Shown here: piece after piece, positions 43,187 through 51,504 of the stretch
Numbering within the stretch: position 1 is the stretch's first letter
Layout of the letters: each line of letters starts with the position of its first letter
Assembly (NCBI GenBank): GCA_964403285.1
Contig: CAYOFG010000001.1
Span: forward strand, 33,142 to 97,141
Length of the DNA stretch: 64,000 nt
Direction: 5' to 3'
From: WVXT01 sp964403285
Lineage (GTDB): Bacteria; UBA6262; WVXT01
Notes under the pieces: model-generated
Databases searched by the model: none
Seen by the model: the letters and a program-made list of their open reading frames with translations, nothing else
Told to the model about the DNA's origin: nothing
Made by a program: the position numbers and the translations under genes

Positions 43187-43418
43187 GAAAATAGTCTGTG
43201 AAGAACGCTCGGAATTTCAGCCAAAAAACGAGGACGACTTGTCATTGCGAGGAGCGTGAGCGACGAAGCAATCCCGTAAATTTACTCACGAGATTGCCAC
43301 GCCCTTCGGGCTCGCAATGACATTCTCGCGAGCGAAGCGAGGAGTTTCGATTTGCGCCTTACAGAGTCCGAAGTTTTTTGGCGAGAGGAAATTCCGCAGT
43401 GATGAACAGACTATTTTC
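43187..43418. repeat. 232-bp nested palindromic element
   Basis: Outer arms of about 44 bp (43187-43230 and 43373-43418) are imperfect inverted copies: both contain GAAAATAGTCTGT, CGGAATTTC or its complement, and GCCAAAAAAC. Inside is GTCATTGCGAG...CTCGCAATGAC (43241-43321), the widespread TCATTGCGAGG type of bacterial repeat. The element fills the TPM-lemA gap, which holds nothing else. Confidence 0.8.
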
Positions 43419-43425
43419 TAATATC

Positions 43426-44208
43426 TCACCATCTTCCCGTAGCTCCTCCGCCGCCTGAGAGTCCTCCGCCAAATCCTCCAAATCCTCCAAATCCTCCTCC
43501 AAATCCTCCTCCAAAACCTCCTCCCCCTCCACCCCAAAAGCCCCCTCTTCCCATGAAAAATAACCATGGTAGAAGGAAAAGCCTTCCTCCCAAAAAGAAG
43601 AGAATTAAGAATAAGTAGAAAAGATTCGTCAGAGCTCTCTTCCTCTGAGACTCACTTTTAGCAGCCACCTCATAATCCTCTTGAGAGAGAGAACTTAGTG
43701 CAGATAATTCCACTCCCTTTTCCCGGGCAATTAAATTGGCAAGTGTAGCCGTACCAGTAAAAAGTCCTGCGCCGAACTCTCCTCTCCCGAAACTGGGAGC
43801 AATCTTCTGCCGAATAACCTCTCCCGCCATACCGTCAGTAATGATACCCTCTAAACCATAACCCACTTCTATTCTAACTAATCGCTCACCAACAGAAACA
43901 AGAATCAGAAGACCGTTATCTTCGCCCTTCTTCCCAATTCCCCATGCCGCAAAGAGGTCTACTGCATAACTTTCTATATCTCCTTCCGGTATACTCTCCA
44001 GGGTCACTATAGCAATTTCAGAAGTAGTCTTTCTTTCCAGTTCAGTAACAAGATTTGTCAACCGGCCTACATCGCTGGAAGAAAGAAGGCGAGCAAAGTC
44101 ATTGACGTATCCCACCGGTTTGGGAAAGGAAGCCTCCTTTCCTAAAGAAGAAACCTGAAAAAGAAATAAAGTGATTAAGATTACAGGCAGTATCTTAATT
44201 TTTCTCAT
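43426..44208 (-). CDS. TPM-domain (YgcG-type) membrane protein
   Basis: 260 residues from the ATG at 44208, whose A is the last base of the upstream TAA. Signal peptide at 1-24. The TPM domain (about 28-165) has VNDFARLLSS, TTSEIAIVTLESIPEGDIESYAVDLF, GIGKKGEDNGLLILVSV and VGYGLEGIITDGMAG. A membrane segment (about 197-220) and a Gly-rich tail (GGGFGGGFGGF, ending GGATGRW) follow. It is thought to face the periplasm and act with LemA in envelope protein turnover or assembly. Confidence 0.92.
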   Translation of the reverse strand: MRKIKILPVILITLFLFQVSSLGKEASFPKPVGYVNDFARLLSSSDVGRLTNLVTELERKTTSEIAIVTLESIPEGDIESYAVDLFAAWGIGKKGEDNGLLILVSVGERLVRIEVGYGLEGIITDGMAGEVIRQKIAPSFGRGEFGAGLFTGTATLANLIAREKGVELSALSSLSQEDYEVAAKSESQRKRALTNLFYLFLILFFLGGRLFLLPWLFFMGRGGFWGGGGGGFGGGFGGGFGGFGGFGGGLSGGGGATGRW

Positions 44209-44948
44209 TACGCTTCCATCTTGTCGCAGATTATGCACAACTTCTCTACCTCTTCCATATAGTCACCGAAAAGTTTCTCTAAGTTATCCTCTACTTTCTT
44301 ACCCTCTTTCATCTCGAGAACCTTTAAGAAAATGGTACCGTTAACAGCGAACTCTCTTTCCAAACCACTTATTACATCTCTTTTCTTAACGGGCAAGGCT
44401 TTACCTTTTAGCCGCAACAGGCTGCGGAAAATGGGATTAAAAGAAGTGAGCGAATTGATTAAAAGAGAGCGAATCCTTTTCTCCTTCAGCCCTATCTCCA
44501 AGTAGACCTGATATAGCCTGATCAATCCCCCTTTCAGTTGTTGCTCACATTGGTGCCTGAGGTTTCGGCTGTTTACTTCCAGCTCGCCCAATATGTCTTT
44601 TCCATAAACGAGAACATAATTATCCTTCATCTCCAGAAACTCTATAGGGAATGTATCCGTAGAAGACTTCACATGCTCCACAGTAAGAAGAAGAGGAACA
44701 ATCCCTTTTTTCCTTCCCTGGTTAATAAGTTTCAAGCTCATTTTCAAATCAGGAGGGTCTATTTTTCTCATTACCAGAAGGAGATTTATATTCGATTTTT
44801 TGGGAATAAAATCTTCTCCCACTGCGCTACCATAGAGAGAGATAGATTTGAGGTTATCCCCGTGCAATGCAATCATTGCCTGGCTGAAAGGCACCAGGAC
44901 TTTCCTCACGTGGCTATTCAACTTTTCCAGGTTGACAAGGATGTCCAT
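44208..44948 (-). CDS. Nucleotidyltransferase-fold protein lacking catalytic carboxylates
   Basis: 246 residues. SISLYGSAVGEDFIPKKSNINLLLVM (35-60) is the GS...D.D segment of MNT-type nucleotidyltransferases, but both expected Asp residues are Asn (Asn53, Asn55). The rest is helical (RIRSLLINSLTSFNPIFRSLLRL), as in HEPN/KNTase-like proteins. It is probably non-catalytic or binds a nucleotide. It is the first gene after a promoter at 44981-45009 and is coupled by TAATG to the TPM gene. Confidence 0.75.
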   Translation of the reverse strand: MDILVNLEKLNSHVRKVLVPFSQAMIALHGDNLKSISLYGSAVGEDFIPKKSNINLLLVMRKIDPPDLKMSLKLINQGRKKGIVPLLLTVEHVKSSTDTFPIEFLEMKDNYVLVYGKDILGELEVNSRNLRHQCEQQLKGGLIRLYQVYLEIGLKEKRIRSLLINSLTSFNPIFRSLLRLKGKALPVKKRDVISGLEREFAVNGTIFLKVLEMKEGKKVEDNLEKLFGDYMEEVEKLCIICDKMEA

Positions 44949-44980
44949 AAAGGTCTCCTTTCCATTAAATTATTGATTGG

Positions 44981-45009
44981 ATTTTAACATATTTCCCCTG
45001 CTTTTTCAA
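44981..45009 (-). promoter_or_regulatory. Promoter of the NTase-TPM-LemA group
   Basis: On the minus strand TTGAAA (45009-45004) and TAAAAT (44986-44981) are 17 bases apart. It lies in the 83-base gap after the M48 gene; GAAAGGAG follows before the ATG at 44948. Confidence 0.65.
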
Positions 45010-45031
45010 CCATTTAAGGAAGGGCTCTCAA

Positions 45032-45856
45032 TTACTTTGTAGATTTCTCGGCAGGCAGATTTTTCGTCAACTTCTTGAACCTTTCCTGATTTCTTACCAG
45101 TTCAGCTCCCTCTAACCCAACCTGGTCAATGTACAGTTGAACCCTCTCGATTCTATCGCCTGTAGGTGGGTGGGAGCGAAAGAGAATTTCAAATTTACTG
45201 GGAGGTTTCTTCTCCATAGTTTTAAGTTTTTCGAAAAACTCAACCATTCCCCGTGGGTCATATCCAGCAGCAAGGGGATAGCGGACTCCAGAATTGTCAG
45301 CCTCAAACTCGTTCTTCCTGCTATATCCCAGAAGCATTAAGGAAAAAAGGAAATCAGTATATTGGCTCAACTGACTCAAATCCTGCTTAGTGAATATTTC
45401 TCCCAGGAGGATAATTGCCTGATAACCAAATGCTTTCTCAAACCTTTTTGCTCCATGGCGCCAGGCAACATGTCCAATCTCATGTCCCATCACTCCTGCC
45501 AGTTGAGCCTCATCATCCAGTTCCTTAAGAATTCCTCTGGTAACAAAAATGAATCCTCCGGGAGCAGCAAAAGCATTCACCATGGGAGTATCCAGAACAG
45601 TAAAATAGTAAGTTATCTCTTTCCTTTCACAAACATTAACCAGTTTCTGACCCACCTCGTTTATATACTCGTGTAACTCAGGGTCATCGTAAACGCCAAA
45701 CTCATTTATTACCTGTTGAGTAGTCGCTTTTCCCAGAGAAACTTCCTGCCCTGTAGAAAGTAATCTAAGCTCCTTTTTTCCCGTAACCGGATTCGCCGCG
45801 CACCCCACCAAGAAAACAAAAGATACCACCAAAACCATATTTAAAATTTTTCTCAT
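45032..45856 (-). CDS. M48-family metalloprotease, lipoprotein
   Basis: 274 residues from the ATG at 45856, with AAGGAGGT upstream. The N-terminus MRKILNMVLVVSFVFLVGC ends in a lipobox with Cys19. The zinc site is GHEIGHVAWRH with the third ligand Glu in NEFEADNSG. The domain also has VNAFAAPGGFIFVTRGIL, as in LoiP and BepA. It should degrade or refold misassembled outer-membrane proteins in the periplasm. It follows the SDR gene by 13 bases. Confidence 0.92.
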   Translation of the reverse strand: MRKILNMVLVVSFVFLVGCAANPVTGKKELRLLSTGQEVSLGKATTQQVINEFGVYDDPELHEYINEVGQKLVNVCERKEITYYFTVLDTPMVNAFAAPGGFIFVTRGILKELDDEAQLAGVMGHEIGHVAWRHGAKRFEKAFGYQAIILLGEIFTKQDLSQLSQYTDFLFSLMLLGYSRKNEFEADNSGVRYPLAAGYDPRGMVEFFEKLKTMEKKPPSKFEILFRSHPPTGDRIERVQLYIDQVGLEGAELVRNQERFKKLTKNLPAEKSTK

Positions 45857-45869
45857 AGAATTTACCTCC

Positions 45870-46634
45870 TTAAACCGCAAGCCATCCTCCATCCACAAAG
45901 ATTGTCTGTCCCGTTATGTAATCAGAAGCATCAGAAGCAAGAAATACAGCTATTCCTGCCAGATCCTCCGGCTCGCCCCATCTACCTAAAGGAATTCTCG
46001 CATTTATTGCCGAAAATCTTTTGGGATCCTTCCGCAAAGACTCGGTCAAATCGGTCGTAAAATAGCCCGGTCCAATAGCATTAACTCTAATGTTATATTT
46101 CGCCCAGTCACTGGCGAGGGACTTGGTCAGTTGAGAAACCCCTCCCTTGCTCGCCACATAGGCAGAAATATTCTTTCCTCCTATAAAGCTGGCTATGGAA
46201 GAGATGTTTATAATTTTCCCTCTTTTCTGTTTAATCATCACTCTCCCCACCGCCTGGCAACACAAGAAAGTCCCTTTCAAATTGACCTTAATCTCTTCAT
46301 CCCAATCTTCTTCGGAAAAGTCTTCAGGAGGCACTCTGGTAATCCTCCCAGCACTATTGAACAGAAAATCTATCTTTCCAAACTTTTCCAAAGTTTTTTC
46401 TACCATTCTATCAATATCTTCTTTTCTCGCCACGTCAATCTGCAAGGGAAGCACCTTCCTTCCCCAACTTTTTATTTCCTCATCTACTTTCTCAATTTTT
46501 TTCAGTTCCCTGCTGGTTATAGCAAGGTCTGCCCCAGCCTGAGCAAGACCAATGGCAATACCTTTACCCAAGCCGCGGCTGGCTCCAGTCACTATCCCCG
46601 CTTTCCCTTTAAGACTCATCTTTTCTAAAATCAT
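45870..46634 (-). CDS. SDR-family oxidoreductase
   Basis: 254 residues from the ATG at 46634 (GGAGGG upstream). The NAD(P) motif TGASRGLGKG, NSAG, the catalytic Ser in NISSIASF, YVASK (Tyr-Lys), and the C-terminal YITGQTIFVDGGWLAV are all present. It resembles gluconate 5-dehydrogenase or KduD-like and 3-oxoacyl-ACP reductase-like members. The substrate is not predictable. The acidic residue that favours NAD at the end of beta 2 is not seen (SRELKK), which suggests NADP. Confidence 0.9.
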   Translation of the reverse strand: MILEKMSLKGKAGIVTGASRGLGKGIAIGLAQAGADLAITSRELKKIEKVDEEIKSWGRKVLPLQIDVARKEDIDRMVEKTLEKFGKIDFLFNSAGRITRVPPEDFSEEDWDEEIKVNLKGTFLCCQAVGRVMIKQKRGKIINISSIASFIGGKNISAYVASKGGVSQLTKSLASDWAKYNIRVNAIGPGYFTTDLTESLRKDPKRFSAINARIPLGRWGEPEDLAGIAVFLASDASDYITGQTIFVDGGWLAV

Positions 46635-46645
46635 AACTCCCTCCA

Positions 46646-46710
46646 TAAAAAAGTGACAGGTACTTTTTTCGCTCTCTCCTCAAAAAAGGGGACAGATTAC
46701 TTTTTCCCCA
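46646..46710. repeat. Short repeats between DUF2784 and SDR genes
   Basis: AAAAAGTGACAGGTACTTTTTT (split here as AAAAAGTGACAGG-TACTTTTTT, 46648-46669) and AAAAAAGGGGACAGATTACTT (46683-46703) lie in tandem. The DUF2784 stop (GGGAAAAAGTAA) is coded by the second. Confidence 0.7.
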
Positions 46711-47107
46711 TTATACTCTTTATTTTCCCCGGTGGTTTAATTATGAACACCACTATTGTAAATATGGCAAGAAAAACAGTTGGTATCTGTATTACCAAAG
46801 GATTAACATCAGGATAAATCAACTTCTCCAAATAATGGACGATAAACGAACCAGAATATACTGAAGATGCCTCATACCTTAACCTGAGTCCATTTTCGAG
46901 GATGGTAAGGGGGCAATACTTACCCAGAATACTTAGAGAAGAAACATAGAAAATACCTAAGAGGTGGAGTGACCTGAAAAGCCACCAATCAAAGAATTTC
47001 TGCCGGAAGACGAGAGCATATGCGGTAAGCAGAAATCCCAACAGCATAAACAGTATAAACAGGAAATGTACCACAATGACTGCATCCGCAAATACTTTAT
47101 ATGACAT
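46697..47107 (-). CDS. DUF2784-family membrane protein
   Basis: 136 residues with four predicted helices (about 7-29, 43-60, 80-95, 105-125). VIVVHFLFILFMLLGFLL, FRSLHLLGIFYVSSLSILGKYCPLTILENGLR and SGSFIVHYLEKLIYP match DUF2784. The conserved His and KYCPLT segments hint at cofactor binding, but no function is known. Its last residues and stop come from an inserted short repeat. Confidence 0.85.
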   Translation of the reverse strand: MSYKVFADAVIVVHFLFILFMLLGFLLTAYALVFRQKFFDWWLFRSLHLLGIFYVSSLSILGKYCPLTILENGLRLRYEASSVYSGSFIVHYLEKLIYPDVNPLVIQIPTVFLAIFTIVVFIIKPPGKIKSIMGKK

Positions 47108-47119
47108 TTTCTATCAATC

Positions 47120-47386
47120 TTATCCAAATTTATATACTTTCCTGATTTTCTTTGTCACCTTCCAGGTGCATTTGAGTCCCTTGGGGAATGTAACCAGGTC
47201 GCCCTTCCCAAATTCGACTTCACCGTCGCGAGTCTTAACCTTCACTTTCCCTTCCAGAACGTAGCAAGTCTCTTTTTCATCATATTCCCAGTCGAAAGTT
47301 GAAGGCTCGCATTCCCACGGGCTCCAGTCATCCACTCCCAACGATTTCAATTTTTCTTCAGACAATTTCTCCACCTTAATTTCCAC
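47120..47386 (-). CDS. Small cupin-domain protein
   Basis: 88 residues forming one cupin barrel: YDEKETCYVLEGKVKVKTRDGEVEFGKGDLVTFPKGLKCTWKV. It resembles DUF861/(S)-ureidoglycine aminohydrolase-like cupins, where the usual metal histidines are replaced by a Glu-Cys pattern (ETCYVLEG). It starts at GTG and follows no obvious partner; DUF2784 comes 12 bases later. The ligand is unknown. Confidence 0.85.
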   Translation of the reverse strand: MEIKVEKLSEEKLKSLGVDDWSPWECEPSTFDWEYDEKETCYVLEGKVKVKTRDGEVEFGKGDLVTFPKGLKCTWKVTKKIRKVYKFG

Positions 47387-47433
47387 AATACCTAAACCTC
47401 CCTACTCACTAATACGGGAAATGAGAAAATTTT

Positions 47434-47733
47434 CTAAACAAGTTCTTTCCAACTTATCAAAACCAGGATTATAATTGCTAAATTTACCAAAATTGCCAGT
47501 AGGCTCACTCTCGCAGGCGAAATTATATTAAGAATTAACACCACACCAGAAACAACCAAAGCCACCATTCCTGTTATTCGTCGCTTTTTTCTTAAACCAT
47601 ACCCACTGAAACAATATAAGCCACCAATCGCTAACATTAAAATAGTTAATCCGACGTTCTTACCCATAGATATGGCGGGAATACCTATGGCAATAGCACT
47701 AAATAACATTAAAATTCCCAAAATCCAGGCCAA
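47434..47733 (-). CDS. Small three-to-four-helix membrane protein
   Basis: At least 99 residues, almost all hydrophobic: LGILMLFSAIAIGIPAISMG, LTILMLAIGGLYCFSGYGLRKKRRI, VALVVSGVVLILNII and ILVNLAIIILVLI. The start is uncertain. TTG at 47733 falls at the edge of helix 1, yet the frame is open upstream through a polar segment (KNIELKVYPIEESKKRLYLS) toward the histidine kinase stop, with only CTG or ATA as possible starts. The function is unknown. Confidence 0.6.
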   Translation of the reverse strand: MAWILGILMLFSAIAIGIPAISMGKNVGLTILMLAIGGLYCFSGYGLRKKRRITGMVALVVSGVVLILNIISPARVSLLAILVNLAIIILVLISWKELV

Positions 47734-47804
47734 AGTGGAAGCTATAGATAAATATAACCTCTTCTTAGATTCTTCAATTGGGTATACTTTTAATTCTATA
47801 TTTT

Positions 47805-49061
47805 TCAGGATGCTTTGGGCAGGTATATTACAAAAGTAGTCCCTTTACCCTCTTCTGTTTCTAATTCTATTTTTCCATGGTAATTATTAATGATATCCTT
47901 GGATATAGTAAGACCTAATCCCGGTTCTCCTTTTGTGCTAAAGAATGGTTCAAAAATTTTTGACTTTTCCATTTGAGGTATTCCCGGACCATTATCTTTA
48001 AATTCAACAATTACCCATTTATCGTCTGATCTCGTCTCTACAGATAGCCTCCCACCTTTAGACAATGCATCGAGGGCATTATTAATGAGATTAATAAATA
48101 CTTGTTGAAATTGCCCCTTATTCCCTGAAACGATTAGAGAGCCTTCATCTAACTGCTTGCTTAATATAATTCCTTTCTCTATAAATTGATAACTCATTAA
48201 AGTCAAAGTCTCATCCACGGTTTTATTTATATCGATTTTTCCCACCTGGGAGTAGTCTTGCTTGGTGAAATTCAGAATCTCCTCAACTATTTCGTTTCCA
48301 TGAGATGTCATATCGTAAATATCTCCTATATTTTTTTCTAAGTCCTCAGTTGACAACGCTCTTTTAATATTATCCAGCAAATATTTTCCTTTACTGGAAA
48401 TTATCTCCAAGGGCGTTTTCATCTCATGAACGATGGTTCCAATTAACTTCCCTATAGAAGCCATCTGTGTTGAGCGATATAATTGATTTTTGGCTTCACG
48501 AAAAAGATTTTCAATATGCTTTCTATGCAACTCCTGTTTCTTCGTCTCTTCCCCAAAATATCCACTGACTATTGCTACAATAAATAAGAATGGAATTCTC
48601 AAGAGTAACCCCGGATTAAGCAACTCAACTTGACCCGAATCTTTAACCAGCATGCCAAAATAAAAAATAAATGCTAAAAATGCAATTATAACACTTATTC
48701 TTAAATTAGAAGCTAAAGCAGACATAAATATAACCAGAAAGTAAGCAATATAAAGGTCTGTATCAATACCTCTGGTTAAATATATAATGAATGAAATAAA
48801 GAATACGTCAATCAAAAAAATGGAACTCATAAATTTGCCTGAATAAATTCTTCTTTCAGAAACAAAAATTAAATAGAGATTAAAAATGCCAAAGACAAGA
48901 CATATTAAAACTGATTGCAGCGGAAGAACAAATTCTTTAACCGGCTCGTACAGAACCAGGAAAATAACCATCACAAGAATTAACCATTGAAAGACGACGA
49001 TGAAACTTTTATGAGTAAGATTATAAACTTTTCTTGTAGTCTTACTAAAAAATTGTTTCAT
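47805..49061 (-). CDS. Membrane-bound sensor histidine kinase
   Basis: 418 residues. Six predicted membrane helices (about 19-37, 45-67, 78-95, 104-119, 122-137, 151-168) lead to a short coiled coil and HisKA: ASIGKLIGTIVHEMKTPLE with His212. The ATPase domain has NLINNALDAL (N box), DNGPGIP (G1), FFSTKGEPGLGLTI (G2). There is no response regulator gene next to it. The many-helix input domain without a periplasmic sensor suggests it senses the membrane itself or a small membrane-soluble signal. Confidence 0.9.
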   Translation of the reverse strand: MKQFFSKTTRKVYNLTHKSFIVVFQWLILVMVIFLVLYEPVKEFVLPLQSVLICLVFGIFNLYLIFVSERRIYSGKFMSSIFLIDVFFISFIIYLTRGIDTDLYIAYFLVIFMSALASNLRISVIIAFLAFIFYFGMLVKDSGQVELLNPGLLLRIPFLFIVAIVSGYFGEETKKQELHRKHIENLFREAKNQLYRSTQMASIGKLIGTIVHEMKTPLEIISSKGKYLLDNIKRALSTEDLEKNIGDIYDMTSHGNEIVEEILNFTKQDYSQVGKIDINKTVDETLTLMSYQFIEKGIILSKQLDEGSLIVSGNKGQFQQVFINLINNALDALSKGGRLSVETRSDDKWVIVEFKDNGPGIPQMEKSKIFEPFFSTKGEPGLGLTISKDIINNYHGKIELETEEGKGTTFVIYLPKAS

Positions 49062-49079
49062 ATCATAAATCCTCTAAAT

Positions 49080-49481
49080 CTACCAACCGGATATTTGAGT
49101 TCCCTCAAGGCCGAGATGTGTGCAATCAATGCAAATTTTCCCTGTTGCAGAGTCATAGCACCATCCGCCGCTATCAGAGATATTAGGCCCTGTGACTTGA
49201 TTTGTTCGTGGATGGTCATTAAGATTCAAATACGGAATCTCATTTACATAATTAGGAACCAGGGAATTGGGAAGTGGGTTAGAAGGCCATGCCCCTTCAT
49301 TAGTTCCATAATAGGTCATAATTGCCATACGCAAGATACCCAGATTCCCTCTTGCCACATTCTCGTTCGCCTTGCGAATTGAATTCCCACCTATTATGAT
49401 GACAGTAACCGCAAGCAGTCCAATAACTGCTACAGAAATCATAAGTTCAATCAAAGTGAACCCTTTTGAATTGGATACCAT
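49080..49481 (-). CDS. Type IV prepilin-like protein
   Basis: 133 residues from the ATG at 49481 (GAGGGGAAG upstream); the frame extends back through an intergenic repeat that is rejected. The prepilin leader MVSNSKG is followed by FTLIELMISVAVIGLLAVTVIII with Glu at mature position 5. The mature part is short, with NDHPRTNQVTGPNISDSGGWCYDSATGKICIDC, a pseudopilin-like C-terminal pair of cysteines. It is a minor pilin or pseudopilin; no assembly genes are nearby. Confidence 0.88.
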   Translation of the reverse strand: MVSNSKGFTLIELMISVAVIGLLAVTVIIIGGNSIRKANENVARGNLGILRMAIMTYYGTNEGAWPSNPLPNSLVPNYVNEIPYLNLNDHPRTNQVTGPNISDSGGWCYDSATGKICIDCTHLGLEGTQISGW

Positions 49482-49500
49482 ACTTCCCCTCTTATTCAAT

Positions 49501-49552
49501 TTCCCCTCACCCTGACCCTCTCCCCTCGGGGGAGAGGACGAAGGTGAGGGGG
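49501..49552. repeat. CCCCTCACC...GGTGAGGGG hairpin repeat
   Basis: CCCCTCACCCTGACCCTCTCCCC, read in two parts here as CCCCTCACCCTG and ACCCTCTCCCC, pairs with GGGGGAGAGG and GGTGAGGGG across the loop TCG (49503-49551). This is a common bacterial intergenic palindrome. It immediately abuts direct repeat B (49550-49584). Confidence 0.75.
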
Positions 49553-49584
49553 TAACCTCGGCGTTCGTTGGCTTCAAATCCTTA
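49550..49584. repeat. Direct repeat B (left end of the tRNA-Gln island)
   Basis: A 35-base sequence, including CCTCGGCGTTCGTTGGCTTC, matching 51505-51539 at 28 of 35 positions in the same orientation. The pair brackets the three-gene operon 49741-51462. Confidence 0.6.
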
Positions 49585-49740
49585 TGAATAGGTCAAGGTG
49601 TCCCTCTCGAATGAAATCCGAAGCTATTGTCAACAAGACCCTGTCGACGAGGACCAGTGCCACCTTTCAGGCAGCACTCCCAACGCTTTTTCAGTTCCGG
49701 CAGTTAGACATTGTTGTTTCGGCAAGAAGCGCGAAAATAT
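49585..49740 (-). other. Gap after the unknown operon, no clear gene
   Basis: About 156 bases between repeat B and the end of the 341-aa gene. On the minus strand there is a 29-codon open stretch beginning VALVLVDRVLLTIASDF that ends inside repeat B, but it lacks a ribosome site. Short complementary segments (GCTGCCTGAAAGGTGGC) suggest possible RNA structure. I see no known element. Confidence 0.35.
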
Positions 49741-50766
49741 TTATAATTTCTGTTCCTCTTCCTTTTTCAAAAATTCTAACATTTGAGTAAAAAGGCCGAG
49801 AAGTCTTAGTCTCTTGAGTTCTTCCTTAGATTTCTTAGCATATGTATTTTCTAATTCATTTAATGAATTTTTATAGTTTTCTAAATCCTGTCTTGAAAAC
49901 TGATTAAAAACCGGATATCTTTTTGCCAGATAATAAACTAGTTCAAAAGTTTTTTCAGCCTCTGCCTTCTCTGCTGACCGTGACATTCCGCTCGTTCTCT
50001 TATTGAATTCTTCCTCGCTTTCCTCCAGCGAGCCCCAATATGTTCTGACCCTTCCAGTAAAGCCAAAGTTCCAAGGTCGTTCTATTGCAGACTTAACCCT
50101 GTTTTCACCATAAAGAGAGAACGCAAAAATTAAAATCTTAGCCCATAAGCCCGGCTCAACTTCCGGAAAAAGATTAGTTGATATATCATCCAACTTTCTA
50201 TCAAATTCTTCTTTTGCCTGCCAAATTCTCTCTTGGGCCCACGGCAGGAAATAATGCAAAGTCGCTAGGGATATAATATTTTCTTTACTTTCTAAATTTG
50301 ATTTGGTAATTTTCCACTCTTTTGGAAAATAACCCTCGTAAATATCATATCTTTCTGGAGAAGTGCCGATATTTTCAAAAAATACTTGATAAAAGATACT
50401 AAATAATGACTCAATGTAGTAATACTCTGTACCGTTCTCACCCTTGACGAGTTCTTGTTTATATTTTTCTCCATGTTTTTTGAAATGGTCAAAAAATGAA
50501 AAAGCCTCTCTTTCCCTAACAGATCGCTCTTCAATCCTTTTAAAAATCGCATCTAAGATCCCTGATATTTCACTATAATCGCTCCCTTCCTCCAACTTCT
50601 TTTCTTCTTTTAAATATTCATATTCTTTTCTCCATATCTTGAAATGCCATTCTAAAATTTTAGGAAAAACTTCTTTTAACACAACTAGAAAAATAATCGA
50701 GCGATTATTTATAAAATTATTGAAGTCATTCAGTAACCTTGATATAGTTTTAAGATTCTCTTTCAT
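49741..50766 (-). CDS. Hypothetical protein (341 aa) of the tRNA-Gln island
   Basis: A soluble, highly charged, mainly helical protein. It begins MKENLKTISRLLNDFNNFIN, contains RIEERSVREREAFSFFDHFKKHG and YFLPWAQERIWQAKEEFD, and ends in a coiled coil (KSKEELKRLRLLGLFTQMLEFLKKEEEQ). One hydrophobic stretch near residue 24 (SIIFLVVLKEVF) could be a weak membrane contact. I recognise no domain. It overlaps the membrane-protein gene by 17 bases, so the two probably work together. Confidence 0.7.
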   Translation of the reverse strand: MKENLKTISRLLNDFNNFINNRSIIFLVVLKEVFPKILEWHFKIWRKEYEYLKEEKKLEEGSDYSEISGILDAIFKRIEERSVREREAFSFFDHFKKHGEKYKQELVKGENGTEYYYIESLFSIFYQVFFENIGTSPERYDIYEGYFPKEWKITKSNLESKENIISLATLHYFLPWAQERIWQAKEEFDRKLDDISTNLFPEVEPGLWAKILIFAFSLYGENRVKSAIERPWNFGFTGRVRTYWGSLEESEEEFNKRTSGMSRSAEKAEAEKTFELVYYLAKRYPVFNQFSRQDLENYKNSLNELENTYAKKSKEELKRLRLLGLFTQMLEFLKKEEEQKL

Positions 50767-51280
50767 TGTTTTCTAATAATTCATAAATAATAGAAGAAAA
50801 TATCACGAAAAGTTCTTTTTCATTCTGAGTATTTATGTTTTCTGTCTGCCAAACAGAACGCCAGGATTCTTCCATATCTTTTAAATTTTCTAATTTACTC
50901 AAATAATCAAATCTTGAATTGAATTTATTTCCTTTCATCCAATGATACGAATTTACTAAGATTTTTGCCATGAAATAAATTCCCGCACCCCAAATGATTA
51001 GCTCCAAAAATCGCAGGCAAACTGTAGAGCTGCTCCAAAATAATAATGGTAAAAATATTAAAGCCAAATAAACTAAAAATAGTCTTGTCTTAACAACGTG
51101 ATCCAAAATTACATGTTTGTCCAAAACTTCAAATTCTCTTTTATCGTTAAAAATAGCTATCGCGATAGGAATCAAAATAGTTAAAAAAGCTATCCCTACC
51201 ATTCCAAGTATGTTTAGAAAGTCGCCAGATTGTTCTAATAAAACAAAAATAAAATTTGCCATATTTGAATTATGTTTCAT
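50750..51280 (-). CDS. Hypothetical three-helix membrane protein (176 aa) of the tRNA-Gln island
   Basis: Three predicted membrane helices: LNILGMVGIAFLTILIPIAIAIF (about 22-44), LVYLALIFLPLLFW (about 68-82) and FLELIIWGAGIYFMAKILV (about 90-110). Between them is the conserved-looking NDKREFEVLDKHVILDHVV. The C-terminal 65 residues are cytoplasmic and acidic. The start overlaps the stop of the 61-residue gene as ATGA, showing translational coupling. No family is recognised. A membrane plus cytoplasmic helical pair is a layout seen in abortive-infection effectors and in transport regulators; neither is shown here. Confidence 0.7.
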   Translation of the reverse strand: MKHNSNMANFIFVLLEQSGDFLNILGMVGIAFLTILIPIAIAIFNDKREFEVLDKHVILDHVVKTRLFLVYLALIFLPLLFWSSSTVCLRFLELIIWGAGIYFMAKILVNSYHWMKGNKFNSRFDYLSKLENLKDMEESWRSVWQTENINTQNEKELFVIFSSIIYELLENNERES

Positions 51281-51462
51281 TTAGTAATCTTAAATAACTT
51301 CTTTACCAACTCACCATTTGCCTTCTCTAATTTTTCGATTTCTTTTTCTTTAGCTCCTATCTTGAGTTGGTGGCATTTTTGCGAGATTTCGGAAAGTTTT
51401 TGGTGAAGCACGCTGTCCTTCGGACCCGGGGCGCTAACCGTCTCGCGCCCATCGCTAACCAT
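51277..51462 (-). CDS. Small coiled-coil protein (61 aa), first gene of the tRNA-Gln island
   Basis: 61 residues with an AAGGAGGT ribosome site placed ideally before the ATG. The N-terminal 17 residues (MVSDGRETVSAPGPKDS) are coded by GC-rich, palindromic DNA (GGGCGC...GCGCCC), unlike the AT-rich rest. Residues 20-58 (LHQKLSEISQKCHQLKIGA, then KEIEKLEKANGELVKKLF) form an amphipathic coiled coil. It overlaps the next gene by four bases. It may be a subunit or an antitoxin-like partner; that is speculation. Confidence 0.6.
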   Translation of the reverse strand: MVSDGRETVSAPGPKDSVLHQKLSEISQKCHQLKIGAKEKEIEKLEKANGELVKKLFKITK

Positions 51463-51504
51463 GGACCTCCTTATTCGTCGCTCCAGCGACCCATGCTTCT
51501 CCTC

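Noticed and set aside
49482..49577. Longer N-terminus for the prepilin (32 more residues)
   Set aside because: The extension is coded by a GC-rich intergenic hairpin and repeat B. The ATG at 49481 has a ribosome site and gives a normal short prepilin leader.
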